The notes under the pieces: model-generated
The model's input: only the letters and a program-made list of their open reading frames with translations
Databases searched by the model: none
What the model was told of the DNA's origin: nothing
Shown: one piece after another, positions 15,373 through 22,694 of the stretch
How the letters are laid out: each line of letters starts with the position of its first letter
How positions within the stretch are numbered: position 1 is the stretch's first letter
Translations under genes and position numbers: made by a program
Virus record (IMG/VR): IMGVR_UViG_3300033183_000142
Coordinates: 1-36,029 of that record
Source of the DNA: a virus
Reading direction: 5' to 3' (one strand)
DNA: 36,029 nucleotides

Positions 15373-15875
15373 CACTGGCTGATGTCTTAAGATCTTCTGA
15401 TGTCAACCGGTGGCAGATTGTCAGAACTTCCAGGCATCAATCAGTAGCCGAGCACACCTTTAATGTGATGTTGATTGCGTTGGATATCGCAGAATCAATG
15501 GGCATTGAAGATCAGCCTTCTATAATGAAATGCGCTCTGATGCATGATTTACCAGAGGTGTTGACCGGTGATGTTGCTACGCCTACTAAGAGAGTCCTGG
15601 GTATCGGCGATCGATTAGAGCAGATCGAAGCTCTAATTTCATACCGAGGTATTAAGACCCAGGATTACAGTGATGTAATCCGCCACATCGTAAAGATGGC
15701 TGATTTGGTGGAGGCCGCACATTTCCTTCACCATTTCGGAATTGGGCCGCATGCTCAATCGGTGTTGGACCAGATAATCAGGCGTATTAATACGTTCCCA
15801 GAGGCACGAGCGGCCTTCGCGAGAGCTTTGGACTCGACTCCGACCACGATAGACGGTGCTTATGGCGCGACCTGA
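15321..15875 (+). CDS. datZ: DatZ, HD-domain dATP triphosphohydrolase
   Basis: The start lies 52 bases inside mazZ, with GAGG 7 bases upstream, so translation is coupled. HD metal ligands are H45 (VAEH), H75-D76 (MHDLPEV) and D128 (MADLVEA), the plan of YfbR-like nucleotidases. The pocket residues I recall from S-2L DatZ (W20, I22, P79) appear to have counterparts W31, I33 (RWQIV) and P88 (VATPTK); the D76-to-D128 spacing of 52 also fits. DatZ removes dATP, leaving dA, so that the polymerase sees mostly dZTP. At 184 aa it is close to S-2L DatZ length. Together with purZ and mazZ this is the S-2L-like complete triad. Confidence 0.92.
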   Translation: MEAQQRDWIDEPREIGLTLADVLRSSDVNRWQIVRTSRHQSVAEHTFNVMLIALDIAESMGIEDQPSIMKCALMHDLPEVLTGDVATPTKRVLGIGDRLEQIEALISYRGIKTQDYSDVIRHIVKMADLVEAAHFLHHFGIGPHAQSVLDQIIRRINTFPEARAAFARALDSTPTTIDGAYGAT

Positions 15876-16248
15876 AAGGAAGGTCAAGGAGAGGCTCCGG
15901 AGGGCTATTCCTGCGGGGTTTTCTCTTCATATGATAGAACTGAGGACCGGCGAGGTAGGTTGGCCAGATATGATCTACCTTGGACCGGATCGGAAATGCG
16001 GATTCATTGAAGCTAAATGGATCTACTCTTATACCAATCCTCTAGGCCGGTGGGAAGTACCACAGCGTACTTGGGCTAAAAAGCGACTAGAGATGGGATT
16101 TCCTTGTTATGTACTAATTGGCGATGCCTTGAATACCTGGCTTCTAGATGCGGCTGTACACCTGGAATCTGACGTTATCCTGGAGTCTGTCGGCAAGTGG
16201 GGAAAATCTATCAATAAACTCGAATTACAAAATATATTGACAAAATGA
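15862..16248 (+). CDS. VRR-NUC-like nuclease (PD-(D/E)XK fold), resolvase candidate
   Basis: The core G-W-P-D-M-I followed by GFIEAKW gives the PD...ExK catalytic arrangement, and a C-terminal RTWAKKRLEMGFPCYVLIGD is typical of VRR-NUC domains. The start ATG at 15862 overlaps datZ; a GTG at 15856 is an equal alternative and adds two residues. Such single-domain enzymes cut branched DNA, so Holliday junction or flap processing in replication is likely. It closes the overlapping gene chain from the polymerase onward. A strong promoter for the next genes lies over its last codons. Confidence 0.85.
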   Translation: MARPERKVKERLRRAIPAGFSLHMIELRTGEVGWPDMIYLGPDRKCGFIEAKWIYSYTNPLGRWEVPQRTWAKKRLEMGFPCYVLIGDALNTWLLDAAVHLESDVILESVGKWGKSINKLELQNILTK

Positions 16249-16265
16249 TCGAATTTTGATATAAT
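16237..16265 (+). promoter_or_regulatory. Full-consensus sigma70 promoter
   Basis: TTGACA (16237-16242) and TATAAT (16260-16265) are separated by 17 bp, and TG stands one base before the -10 (extended). The -35 overlaps the end of the nuclease gene. The transcript would begin near 16272, directly at a GGGG-AGAGA-CCCC hairpin (16274-16286). It serves three small genes ending at the terminator at 17273. Confidence 0.92.
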
Positions 16266-16273
16266 AAACATAT

Positions 16274-16286
16274 GGGGAGAGACCCC
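16274..16286 (+). promoter_or_regulatory. 5'-end hairpin of the 16.3-17.3 kb transcript
   Basis: GGGG and CCCC pair around AGAGA exactly at the predicted 5' end of the RNA from the consensus promoter. Such hairpins protect phage mRNA from 5'-end-dependent decay. It leaves the ribosome site (GAGG near 16306) free. Confidence 0.45.
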
Positions 16287-16317
16287 GGTATTGATAGATC
16301 AAATAGAGGTAATAGAG

Positions 16318-16533
16318 ATGACACAAACAGAAGCTTTCAACATGGTACGCGGTCTTGGTAAGGCTGCTTTAACCAAAGGCTTGATCAAGAAGCACGACAG
16401 CACCGAGTTATTCATCGGTTTGGCTGTCTATCGTAAGCTCGATATGAAAGGTCACGACGCAGAGCTTGACCAAGCATACGAGATTGTTAAAAGCTACGTG
16501 GTCGAGGAGATTGCAAATGAAATTAATATCTAA
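16318..16533 (+). CDS. Small acidic helical protein, 71 aa
   Basis: The frame is open to a TTG at 16291, but ATG at 16318 has GAGG 8 bases upstream and gives a natural start (MTQTEAFNMVRGLGKAAL). The protein is mostly helical with an acidic end (VVEEIANEINI) and no Cys or membrane segment. It is the first product of a very strong promoter, so it should be abundant early. This position is typical for host-takeover or regulatory proteins, but no family is recognised. Confidence 0.68.
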   Translation: MTQTEAFNMVRGLGKAALTKGLIKKHDSTELFIGLAVYRKLDMKGHDAELDQAYEIVKSYVVEEIANEINI

Positions 16534-16702
16534 GATCCTTTGGGAAGTGTACGGAGTCGGACCTAGGTCCGCTCCACGCGCTACCGTTTCCTGGGCCAAA
16601 GCTCGAATTGAGCTTCAATACGGGTGGCGCACAGCCGATGCCGAAGTCACGGCACTTAATAAGTGGAGAGCCAAAAAAGGCTATCCGTTAGCATACGTTT
16701 AA
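16517..16702 (+). CDS. Small basic protein, 61 aa
   Basis: ATG at 16517 overlaps the previous gene by 17 bases and has GAGGAG 8 bases before it. The protein is basic with several Trp and Arg residues (WAKARIELQYGWRTADAEV, NKWRAKKGYPLAYV) and could bind nucleic acid, though no helix-turn-helix is clear. It is expressed from the 16237 promoter. It is among the few candidates in this genome for a factor that binds the CGGTAACA elements. Confidence 0.6.
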   Translation: MKLISKILWEVYGVGPRSAPRATVSWAKARIELQYGWRTADAEVTALNKWRAKKGYPLAYV

Positions 16703-16717
16703 TAGAGGAATAGTGAA

Positions 16718-17260
16718 ATGAGATTAATAGCAAGAGCAACGCCAGGTTCATACGTCAAAGCTGACGCAACTGGTACAGGTGATTGGGTGATTGGCCGAAT
16801 CGTATCGATGGATCGTCGCGATCGTGTGACAATCAATCCTGCCGACAATTCTGAACAATTAGTGGTGATCAAAAGTGAAGTCTATAAAGCTACCAAAGAA
16901 GAATACGAGACGTACCTTGAAAAAGCGATCGATTGCTCGACAGAGAGCGATGAAGTTATTGAATCTGTTTCAGAGGAAGCTCAAACGATCGTGAAAGACA
17001 AATACCGCCAAAGATACAAAATATCGGTATCACCTGAAGGTCGCAAATCACTACACAATGGTGATGTCGTCGCGCTGATGCTCGAAGGCAAAAATGTACA
17101 TGAGTGTTATTCAGTCGTCGCCACTGAGACGAAGACTAGTATTCACACCTTAATGCAAAAATGGTCGCATCTGAATAACGGACAGCAACGTATGCTACTT
17201 GGTAATTACCTTCGCAAGCACTACAAAGAGAATGGTTGGGAGCCACCCAAAAAGGATTAA
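16718..17260 (+). CDS. Conserved phage protein, 180 aa, two-part, unknown function
   Basis: Residues 1-70 are beta-rich (SYVKADATGTGDWVIGRIVS) and could be a small barrel that binds nucleic acid. A Glu-rich linker at ~72-95 leads to a C-terminal helical domain (PEGRKSLHNGDVVALMLEGK, then LNNGQQRMLLGNYLRKHYKENG) that I recognise in many phage proteins of unknown role. The C-terminal part resembles small DNA- or regulator-type domains in size and charge. It is the last gene before a strong terminator. It is another candidate binder for the neighbouring composite element. Confidence 0.65.
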   Translation: MRLIARATPGSYVKADATGTGDWVIGRIVSMDRRDRVTINPADNSEQLVVIKSEVYKATKEEYETYLEKAIDCSTESDEVIESVSEEAQTIVKDKYRQRYKISVSPEGRKSLHNGDVVALMLEGKNVHECYSVVATETKTSIHTLMQKWSHLNNGQQRMLLGNYLRKHYKENGWEPPKKD

Positions 17261-17272
17261 TCAAATACTACA

Positions 17273-17294
17273 GGGGTCTACGGACCCCTTTTTT
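17273..17294 (+). terminator. Intrinsic terminator ending the replication region
   Basis: GGGGTC-TACG-GACCCC forms a 6-bp GC-rich stem with a tetraloop, then TTTTTT. It is 12 bp after the stop at 17260 and separates the early/middle region from the control region and late genes. Confidence 0.94.
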
Positions 17295-17335
17295 ATAGGT
17301 ACTTGACAAATGAAAAATGAGACGTTCCAGGGTAT

Positions 17336-17478
17336 CTACGCACTCTTTGTTACCGCTAAAAATATATCTTCAGTTACACTTCGTCAACATAATCAATACC
17401 CGTCCTTCTTAAAATGTAGAGTGTTTGTTACCGTGTTACCGTGTTACCGTATTCACCAAATATTGTCACTCGCGACAA
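17336..17478 (-). repeat. Right composite control element, inverted diverged copy of the left one
   Basis: On the minus strand the order matches the left element: TTGTC-N6-GACAA dyad (17463-17478); three tandem CGGTAACA (17442-17449, 17434-17441, 17426-17433); AACAC; TAAGAAGGACG (17401-17411); GTGTAACTGAAGATA (17365-17379); one CGGTAACA (17348-17355); GAGTGCGTAG (17336-17345). The gap between the third repeat and TAAGAAGGACG is 14 bp in both copies. The second repeat and the TATAAT present on the left are absent here, so no inward promoter is left. The remainder of 17295-17599 holds only this element, the late promoter and its leader terminator. Confidence 0.85.
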
Positions 17479-17510
17479 ATTCACCGTCCTATTAAAGTAA
17501 CGACTACAGC

Positions 17511-17539
17511 TTGATTTAAAATAGTGATAGTGTTAAAAT
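17511..17539 (+). promoter_or_regulatory. Late-operon promoter upstream of terS
   Basis: TTGATT (17511-17516) and TAAAAT (17534-17539) with a 17-bp spacer. The dyad of the right composite element ends 32 bp before the -35 box. The transcript would start near 17546 and meet an intrinsic terminator within about 25 nt. It is the only good promoter I see before the ~19 kb of morphogenesis genes. Confidence 0.78.
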
Positions 17540-17567
17540 GCAGTTGGGTTCCCTCAATACCCCTGTT

Positions 17568-17590
17568 GCCCACCTTCGGGTGGGCTTTTT
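17568..17590 (+). terminator. Terminator in the late leader (antitermination/attenuation candidate)
   Basis: GCCCACC-TTCG-GGTGGGC is a perfect 7-bp stem with a UUCG loop, followed by TTTTT and 9 bases before the terS ATG. It lies downstream of the 17511 promoter, so it would stop late transcription by default. It could also block readthrough from upstream. Confidence 0.9.
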
Positions 17591-17599
17591 CAGAGATCG

Positions 17600-18001
17600 A
17601 TGATGGATAAAAAGTGTTCGAGCAAAGAAGAGCAATTCTGCATAGAGTACGTCCAATCAGGCGGCAAGCTTGCGGACTCTTACATGTCGGTATATACCTG
17701 GACAGGATCCAAAAACGGTTTGACAACAGCCGCATCACGTCTGCTAAAGAGACCACACGTAGAAGCCAGGATAGAGGAATTAAGGGCTAAAGTAGTGGAA
17801 AAGTGCCAAATCACACTCGAACAACACCTGGACGATTTAAAACGTCTACGCGATAAGGCTGAACAAGATCAGAAGTGGCAAGCCGCTATTTCTGCTGAGG
17901 TAAACCGGGGCCGCGCTTGTGGTCTGTATGTGGAGAAAGTAGAGCATGAAAACGCACCGACACCACAAATTGTAATTAATCGACCTTCAGATGCAGATTA
18001 A
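17600..18001 (+). CDS. terS: Terminase small subunit
   Basis: The protein of 133 aa has the Terminase_2-like N-terminal helix-turn-helix region (SSKEEQFCIEYVQSGGKLADSYMSVY, with SRLLKRPHVEARIEELRA following), then a coiled-coil-like oligomerisation region at ~70-105. It recognises viral DNA and hands it to the large subunit. ATG at 17600 and a second ATG at 17603 are both possible. The 3' end overlaps terL by 11 bases. Confidence 0.88.
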   Translation: MMDKKCSSKEEQFCIEYVQSGGKLADSYMSVYTWTGSKNGLTTAASRLLKRPHVEARIEELRAKVVEKCQITLEQHLDDLKRLRDKAEQDQKWQAAISAEVNRGRACGLYVEKVEHENAPTPQIVINRPSDAD

Positions 18002-19223
18002 TCCGACCCTACCCCAGGACGAATTCATATTTAGCAACTCGCAATTCCCGGCATTCGTTGGTGGGTTTGGCTCTGGCAAGACCGAGGCCTTAATTGTCCG
18101 GTCCATCATTGGTAAGATCAATAACCCAACCACCGATCGCGCATTTTATGAGCCGACCTATGATTTGATACGCATGATCGCATGGCCCAGGTTTGAAGAG
18201 ATCTTGTCTAACCTGGAGATTCCATACCGTCTGCACAAATCACCTATCAATGTATTGCATATTGAGGGTTGCGGCAAAATCATATTTCGATCGATGGACG
18301 TACCACAGCGAATTATCGGCTACGAAGTTGGTGATTCAGATGTCGACGAATTAGATACACTTAAGAAGGACGATGCCCAGGAAGTATGGCGCAGGATTCT
18401 ATCTCGAAATCGTCAAAAGAAGGCAGAAGGCAAAAATACTGTAGCTGTAGCGACCACACCCGAAGGATTCAAATTCGTATATGATCTGTGGGAAGTCAAA
18501 TCGCCAGAAGGTTATGAGATCATACGTGCACCGACCTATTCTAATCCACATTTGCCAGATGGTTATATTGAATCGCTGAAGGATACCTACCCCGAACAAT
18601 TGATCGATGCCTATATCGAAGGTAAATTCGTCAACTTGACGTTTGGATCGGTATATAAGAATTTTCAGCGAGATATCAATTCTACTGATGAACAGGTGCT
18701 AGAAGGTGAAACGCTGTATATTGGCCAGGATTTCAACGTAGGCGAAATGGCATCGGTCGTAGCAGTTCGTAGGGTAAATGGATGGCATGCGGTAGATGAA
18801 TTGGTCGGCATCTATGATACGCCACAATTGATTGATACTCTGATTAATCGATACCCAATGTCTAAAATCAATATTTATCCTGATGCGTCAGGCCGCAGTC
18901 GTAAGACTGTAGATGCGTCTAAATCAGACATTGCATTATTAGAGCAAGCCGGTCTATCTGTTAGAGCCAAGAAGCAAAATCCACCGGTTAAGGATCGGAT
19001 TCTAGCAGTCAACGGCGCATTCGACTCTGGTAAATTGTATGTAAACCTGGACAAATGTCCCAATTTGGTTAAATCACTAGAACAGCAGACTTACGATAAA
19101 AACGGCGAGCCTGACAAGACATCTGGTCTAGATCATAATGTCGACGCTTTAGGATATTTTGTCCATTATGAAATGCCGATCGTTAAGCCGGTGGCCAATA
19201 TTTCCTTCGATTTTGCTGTGTGA
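17991..19223 (+). CDS. terL: Terminase large subunit (ATPase and nuclease)
   Basis: The ATPase domain has Walker A GGFGSGKT (24-31) and Walker B ending DVDEL with D119/E120, followed by a TTPEG coupling motif. The nuclease domain has acidic residues D247 (GQDFNVG), D298 (YPDASG) and D385 (HNVDALGY), the RNase H-like triad of TerL. At 410 aa it is compact but complete. It translocates DNA into the prohead and cuts the concatemer. The sequence alone does not tell headful from cos packaging; the circular assembly is consistent with headful. Confidence 0.95.
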   Translation: MQINPTLPQDEFIFSNSQFPAFVGGFGSGKTEALIVRSIIGKINNPTTDRAFYEPTYDLIRMIAWPRFEEILSNLEIPYRLHKSPINVLHIEGCGKIIFRSMDVPQRIIGYEVGDSDVDELDTLKKDDAQEVWRRILSRNRQKKAEGKNTVAVATTPEGFKFVYDLWEVKSPEGYEIIRAPTYSNPHLPDGYIESLKDTYPEQLIDAYIEGKFVNLTFGSVYKNFQRDINSTDEQVLEGETLYIGQDFNVGEMASVVAVRRVNGWHAVDELVGIYDTPQLIDTLINRYPMSKINIYPDASGRSRKTVDASKSDIALLEQAGLSVRAKKQNPPVKDRILAVNGAFDSGKLYVNLDKCPNLVKSLEQQTYDKNGEPDKTSGLDHNVDALGYFVHYEMPIVKPVANISFDFAV

Positions 19224-19257
19224 TAGAATATGAAAATCTTGACATCGAGGTGGATCT

Positions 19258-20658
19258 ATGCCTGTAAACACCGAGCACCCAGATTTTACTAAATATCGAC
19301 CCGTTTGGGTCCGTACTCGTGATGCTGTCGCAGGTAGTGTGGCAATCAAAGAGAAAAAGCACATCTATCTACCCGTACCAGATAACAATTCAGGCGAAGA
19401 AGCCAAAGGTACAGAGACAATTCGATATCGTCAGTACATCAAGCGAGCTTTATTTACCAATTTCACAGCCAGGACCAAAAATGCGTTGGTGGGTGTAGCC
19501 TTTCGTAGGACACCGACCATGGAAATACCGGATCAATTATCGTATTTGGTTGAAGACGCAACCGGTGATGGCCTACCACTTGAGCAGTTGACCAAGGACG
19601 AATTGTCGAATTTGCTTGAGACCGGGCGCAGTGGCTTCTTAGTAGATTACCCGCAGGCCGACCCAGACTTAAGTGTTGAACAGGTACGAATGCTAGATTT
19701 GCGAGCATCCATTATTCCATATTCTGCTGAACAGATCATAAATTGGAAGACAGATGTGGTTGCAGGTCGTCGAGTGTTAGTGTCGGTCGTATTGGCTGAA
19801 ACGTATCTAACACCAAAAGATGAATTCGACCATACAAGTGAGACTCAATATCGGGTATTACGACTCAGACCGGATGGTTATTCACAGCAGATCTACCGCG
19901 AAGATGAGCCTTATACCGAAGAATTCTATCCTACTAAATCAGACGGGTCTAAGTGGGACGAGATACCATTTCAATTCGTAGGATCTAAAAATAATGATTC
20001 TACCATTGATGATCCACCATTAGCCGATATCGCCGATATCAACATCGCACATTATCGCAACTCAGCCGATTATGAGGAGTCGTGCTTCTTTATCGGTCAG
20101 CCTACATTATTTATCACAACATCCATGTCTGCTGATGCATTTGAACGTATGAATCCGCAAGGTATCAAGCTTGGTTCACGTGCGGGTCATGTTCTAGGCG
20201 AGACAGGATCGGCCACACTATTACAAGCAGATCCCAACCAGTTGGTGCTCGATGCAATGAAAGCCAAAGAAGCTCAAATGGTTATGATTGGTGCTCGCAT
20301 CATCACAGATAGGTCAGGTAATGAGACAGCCGAAGGAGCCAGGATCCGCTATGCATCAGAAAATTCAGTCCTGGGAGACTTGGTTAATAATCTATCTGCG
20401 GCTATCCAGACTTGCATTAATTGGGTCGGTGAATTTATGGGAGTGGCAACTGAGGATGCTCAATTCCAAATCAACAACGAATTCTATGATAAGAACGTCG
20501 ACCCACAATTAATCATGTCTATGGTTACACTATTGGATCGCGACATTATTGGTGAGCAGGATATTTTTGATCGTCTCAAGTCTGGCGGCATTATCGATCC
20601 TGAACGTATGTTAGAAGACGTAAGAGAGGAGCGCGGATTAGCTAATCCGTTGGTGTGA
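19258..20658 (+). CDS. Portal protein (DUF4055-like)
   Basis: The 466-aa protein has the DUF4055-type start (FTKYRPVWVRTRDAVAG, then KEKKHIYLPVP) and KRALFTNFTARTKNALVG near residue 70, with a helical C-terminal region (ITDRSGNETAEGARIRYASE). In phages of this type it forms the dodecamer at the packaging vertex. Its place directly after terL supports the role. A GAGGTGG ribosome site lies before the ATG. Confidence 0.88.
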   Translation: MPVNTEHPDFTKYRPVWVRTRDAVAGSVAIKEKKHIYLPVPDNNSGEEAKGTETIRYRQYIKRALFTNFTARTKNALVGVAFRRTPTMEIPDQLSYLVEDATGDGLPLEQLTKDELSNLLETGRSGFLVDYPQADPDLSVEQVRMLDLRASIIPYSAEQIINWKTDVVAGRRVLVSVVLAETYLTPKDEFDHTSETQYRVLRLRPDGYSQQIYREDEPYTEEFYPTKSDGSKWDEIPFQFVGSKNNDSTIDDPPLADIADINIAHYRNSADYEESCFFIGQPTLFITTSMSADAFERMNPQGIKLGSRAGHVLGETGSATLLQADPNQLVLDAMKAKEAQMVMIGARIITDRSGNETAEGARIRYASENSVLGDLVNNLSAAIQTCINWVGEFMGVATEDAQFQINNEFYDKNVDPQLIMSMVTLLDRDIIGEQDIFDRLKSGGIIDPERMLEDVREERGLANPLV

Positions 20659-20945
20659 TGGCAGAGAAAGACCCTAGATTAAAAAAGGCGGGTGTAGAAG
20701 GATATAATAAGCCAAAACGCACACCAAGCCACCCGACTAAATCTCATGTAGTGGTGGCCAAAGAAGGCGACAAAATTAAGACTATACGATTTGGTCAGCA
20801 AGGCGTATCTGGTTCGCCACCACGCAAAAATGAATCTAAGGCTGATAAAGAACGCCGGTCCAATTTCCGCTCTCGCCATGCTAAAAATATAGCCAAAGGC
20901 AAAATGTCAGCCGCATATTGGTCTAATAAGGTGAAGTGGAGCTAA
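20658..20945 (+). CDS. Small basic head-region protein, 95 aa
   Basis: ATG at 20658 overlaps the portal stop (TGATG); the GTG at 20655 is less likely. It is very rich in Lys and Arg. The pattern KAGVEGYNKPKRTPSHPTKS, VVVAKEGDKIKTIRFGQQGV and a conserved end HAKNIAKGKMSAAYWSNKVKW is widespread in marine phages, always near portal or capsid genes. It may bind packaged DNA or help head assembly; function is not known. Confidence 0.8.
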   Translation: MAEKDPRLKKAGVEGYNKPKRTPSHPTKSHVVVAKEGDKIKTIRFGQQGVSGSPPRKNESKADKERRSNFRSRHAKNIAKGKMSAAYWSNKVKWS

Positions 20946-20946
20946 A

Positions 20947-21981
20947 GTGTCTATCATCGACGCTGTTACCCGTCATCAAATCTTTGTACAAAGGTATGCG
21001 GCAGGGCGTGAACAAGAGGCCCAGGCATTTATTGAACGTCTATTAAATCTAATCGAAGGCCGAATGACTGGTGATATCACGCAATTTTCGCGTTCTAGAT
21101 TAGATATGATGTTATCTGATATTAGGCTATTACATAATGATTTGTATGGCCAATTCTCACAGGATTTTATAGATGAGATCCTGGAATTCGCGCAATACGA
21201 GCTTGATTTTAATGAACGCATGCTAAATCAAAATTTAAATGTGACAGTCGCTGTTCCTGGACCGGCTCAATTACAGTCGGCCATGTTTACCAGTATTATG
21301 AATCTAGAGCCTACCAAAGGATACACAATTGGTACTGCTCTAGCTCAATTTGGCACACTCAAGGCGAATCAAATAGTGCAGACAATCAGAGATGGTATTG
21401 CCTTAGGTGATACGCATAATCAGATCAGAAGTCGAGTGCAAGAATTAGGCCCACAAAACAAGAATCAAGCGGCAAGCCTGACACGAACTATCACAAATCA
21501 CGTGTCTATTCAAGCTCGCGATGTTACCCTACGCGAAAATGAAGATCTATTCGATGGTTACGAGTGGGTAGCTACCCTAGATTCCAGGACAAGTTTAATA
21601 TGTGCGTCTAGAGACGGTATTATCTATCCGTTTGGTAATAATCCGCAAACAAGCCCTAAGCCACCGGCACATTTCAGCTGTCGATCGTCTATCGTACCGG
21701 TTATTAAGCCTGAATATGACGCTACTGGTGGCTTAGTAGGTGAGCGTCCGCAAATAGGCGCAGATGGTCGCGGTGTGACTAAAGGTAGCACCACTTATGA
21801 GCAATGGTTAAAACGTCAACCTGCGTCATTTCAAGATGAGATTTTAGGACCAAGCCGGGGTAAGCTATTTCGGCGTGGTGAAGTAAGTATTGGCAGATTC
21901 GTTGATAATCAAGGGCGTACCTTGACCCTGGACGAATTGCGCCAGTTGGAGCCGTTAGCCTTCGAGCAAGCGGGTATTTAA
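20947..21981 (+). CDS. MuF-like head morphogenesis (minor capsid) protein
   Basis: GTG start one base after the previous stop with GTGGAG upstream. The C-terminal half holds the MuF signature: LTRTITNHVSIQARD, then WVATLDSRTSLICASRDG and PPAHFSCRSSIVPV with the conserved Cys-rich and PPxHxxCR motifs (~215-255). The N-terminal part is helical. These proteins sit inside the head near the portal, and some help DNA ejection. The 344-aa length is normal, with no toxin domain added at the C-terminus. Confidence 0.88.
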   Translation: MSIIDAVTRHQIFVQRYAAGREQEAQAFIERLLNLIEGRMTGDITQFSRSRLDMMLSDIRLLHNDLYGQFSQDFIDEILEFAQYELDFNERMLNQNLNVTVAVPGPAQLQSAMFTSIMNLEPTKGYTIGTALAQFGTLKANQIVQTIRDGIALGDTHNQIRSRVQELGPQNKNQAASLTRTITNHVSIQARDVTLRENEDLFDGYEWVATLDSRTSLICASRDGIIYPFGNNPQTSPKPPAHFSCRSSIVPVIKPEYDATGGLVGERPQIGADGRGVTKGSTTYEQWLKRQPASFQDEILGPSRGKLFRRGEVSIGRFVDNQGRTLTLDELRQLEPLAFEQAGI

Positions 21982-22017
21982 TGGCCAGAGGCCAAACATG
22001 TTAACCAGAGGTGATAC

Positions 22018-22680
22018 ATGGAATTTTTAAAAGACATCGAGCTTGATGATGAAATCAAGGGCAAATTAACCGAAGGTATCCAGGCATACGTGCAGACTCA
22101 AATTGAAGAGCAGGTAACTGGACTCAAAGCCAAGAATGACGAATTGTTGGCTGAGAAAAAGCGGATTCAACGTGATAAGGAGAAAGCTGATGCCGAGGCA
22201 AGAATTGAAGCAGAAAGGGTTGCTCAAGAGCAAAACGACTTCAAACAACTCTATGAATCGCAAAAAGCAGAAGCCGAAAAGCTACAAGTCCAACTCGAAG
22301 AAGTAAATAGCAATATTCAGCGTCAAACGGTGATGTCTGAGGCCGCTAGATTGGCTTCAGGATTGACAAAAGACGTTGCAAAAGCTAAACTATTAGAGCA
22401 ACAAATCTCTCAGCGTCTGACGTTGGTAGATGGAGAAATTAAGGTTTTAGATGAGTCAGGGCAACTGACGGTATCTAAACCAGAGAGCTTGACAGAATCT
22501 ATAAGGGAGAATTACCCATTCCTGGTAGATGGCAGTCAAGCTTCAGGCGGTGGGGCCGCAAGATCGCAGGGCGGGGCCGATGCGGGTGAGAAAATGGTAA
22601 GCCGTACAGATTTTGACGCAATGGGCCAACGAGAGCGGGCCACATTTGTGAAGGAAGGCGGCAAAGTAATTGATGATTGA
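22018..22680 (+). CDS. Capsid scaffolding protein
   Basis: The protein is acidic and strongly coiled-coil from ~20 to 110 (EEQVTGLKAKNDELLAEKKR and following), with a Gly/Ala-rich flexible part near 175-195 and a charged C-terminal end. It lies directly before the coat protein gene, the normal place for a scaffold. AGAGGTG precedes the ATG. No protease motif is seen, so scaffold removal may be by exit and not self-cleavage. Confidence 0.8.
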   Translation: MEFLKDIELDDEIKGKLTEGIQAYVQTQIEEQVTGLKAKNDELLAEKKRIQRDKEKADAEARIEAERVAQEQNDFKQLYESQKAEAEKLQVQLEEVNSNIQRQTVMSEAARLASGLTKDVAKAKLLEQQISQRLTLVDGEIKVLDESGQLTVSKPESLTESIRENYPFLVDGSQASGGGAARSQGGADAGEKMVSRTDFDAMGQRERATFVKEGGKVIDD

Positions 22681-22694
22681 TAAGGAGAGGCCAA

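Noticed and set aside
17310-17495. 61-aa open frame between the terminator and the late promoter
   Set aside because: It runs through the CGGTAACA element, has no ribosome site and gives a low-complexity peptide unlike a phage protein.
17538-17603. 22-codon leader-peptide frame starting ATG before terS
   Set aside because: Its ATG lies in the -10 box, so it would not be on the late transcript, and it has no ribosome site.
19238-19270. TTGACA before the portal gene as promoter
   Set aside because: No -10-like hexamer occurs 16-18 bp downstream.
21982-22017. TGGCC-AGA-GGCCA hairpin before the scaffold gene as terminator
   Set aside because: Only 5 bp with a 3-base loop and no T run after it.
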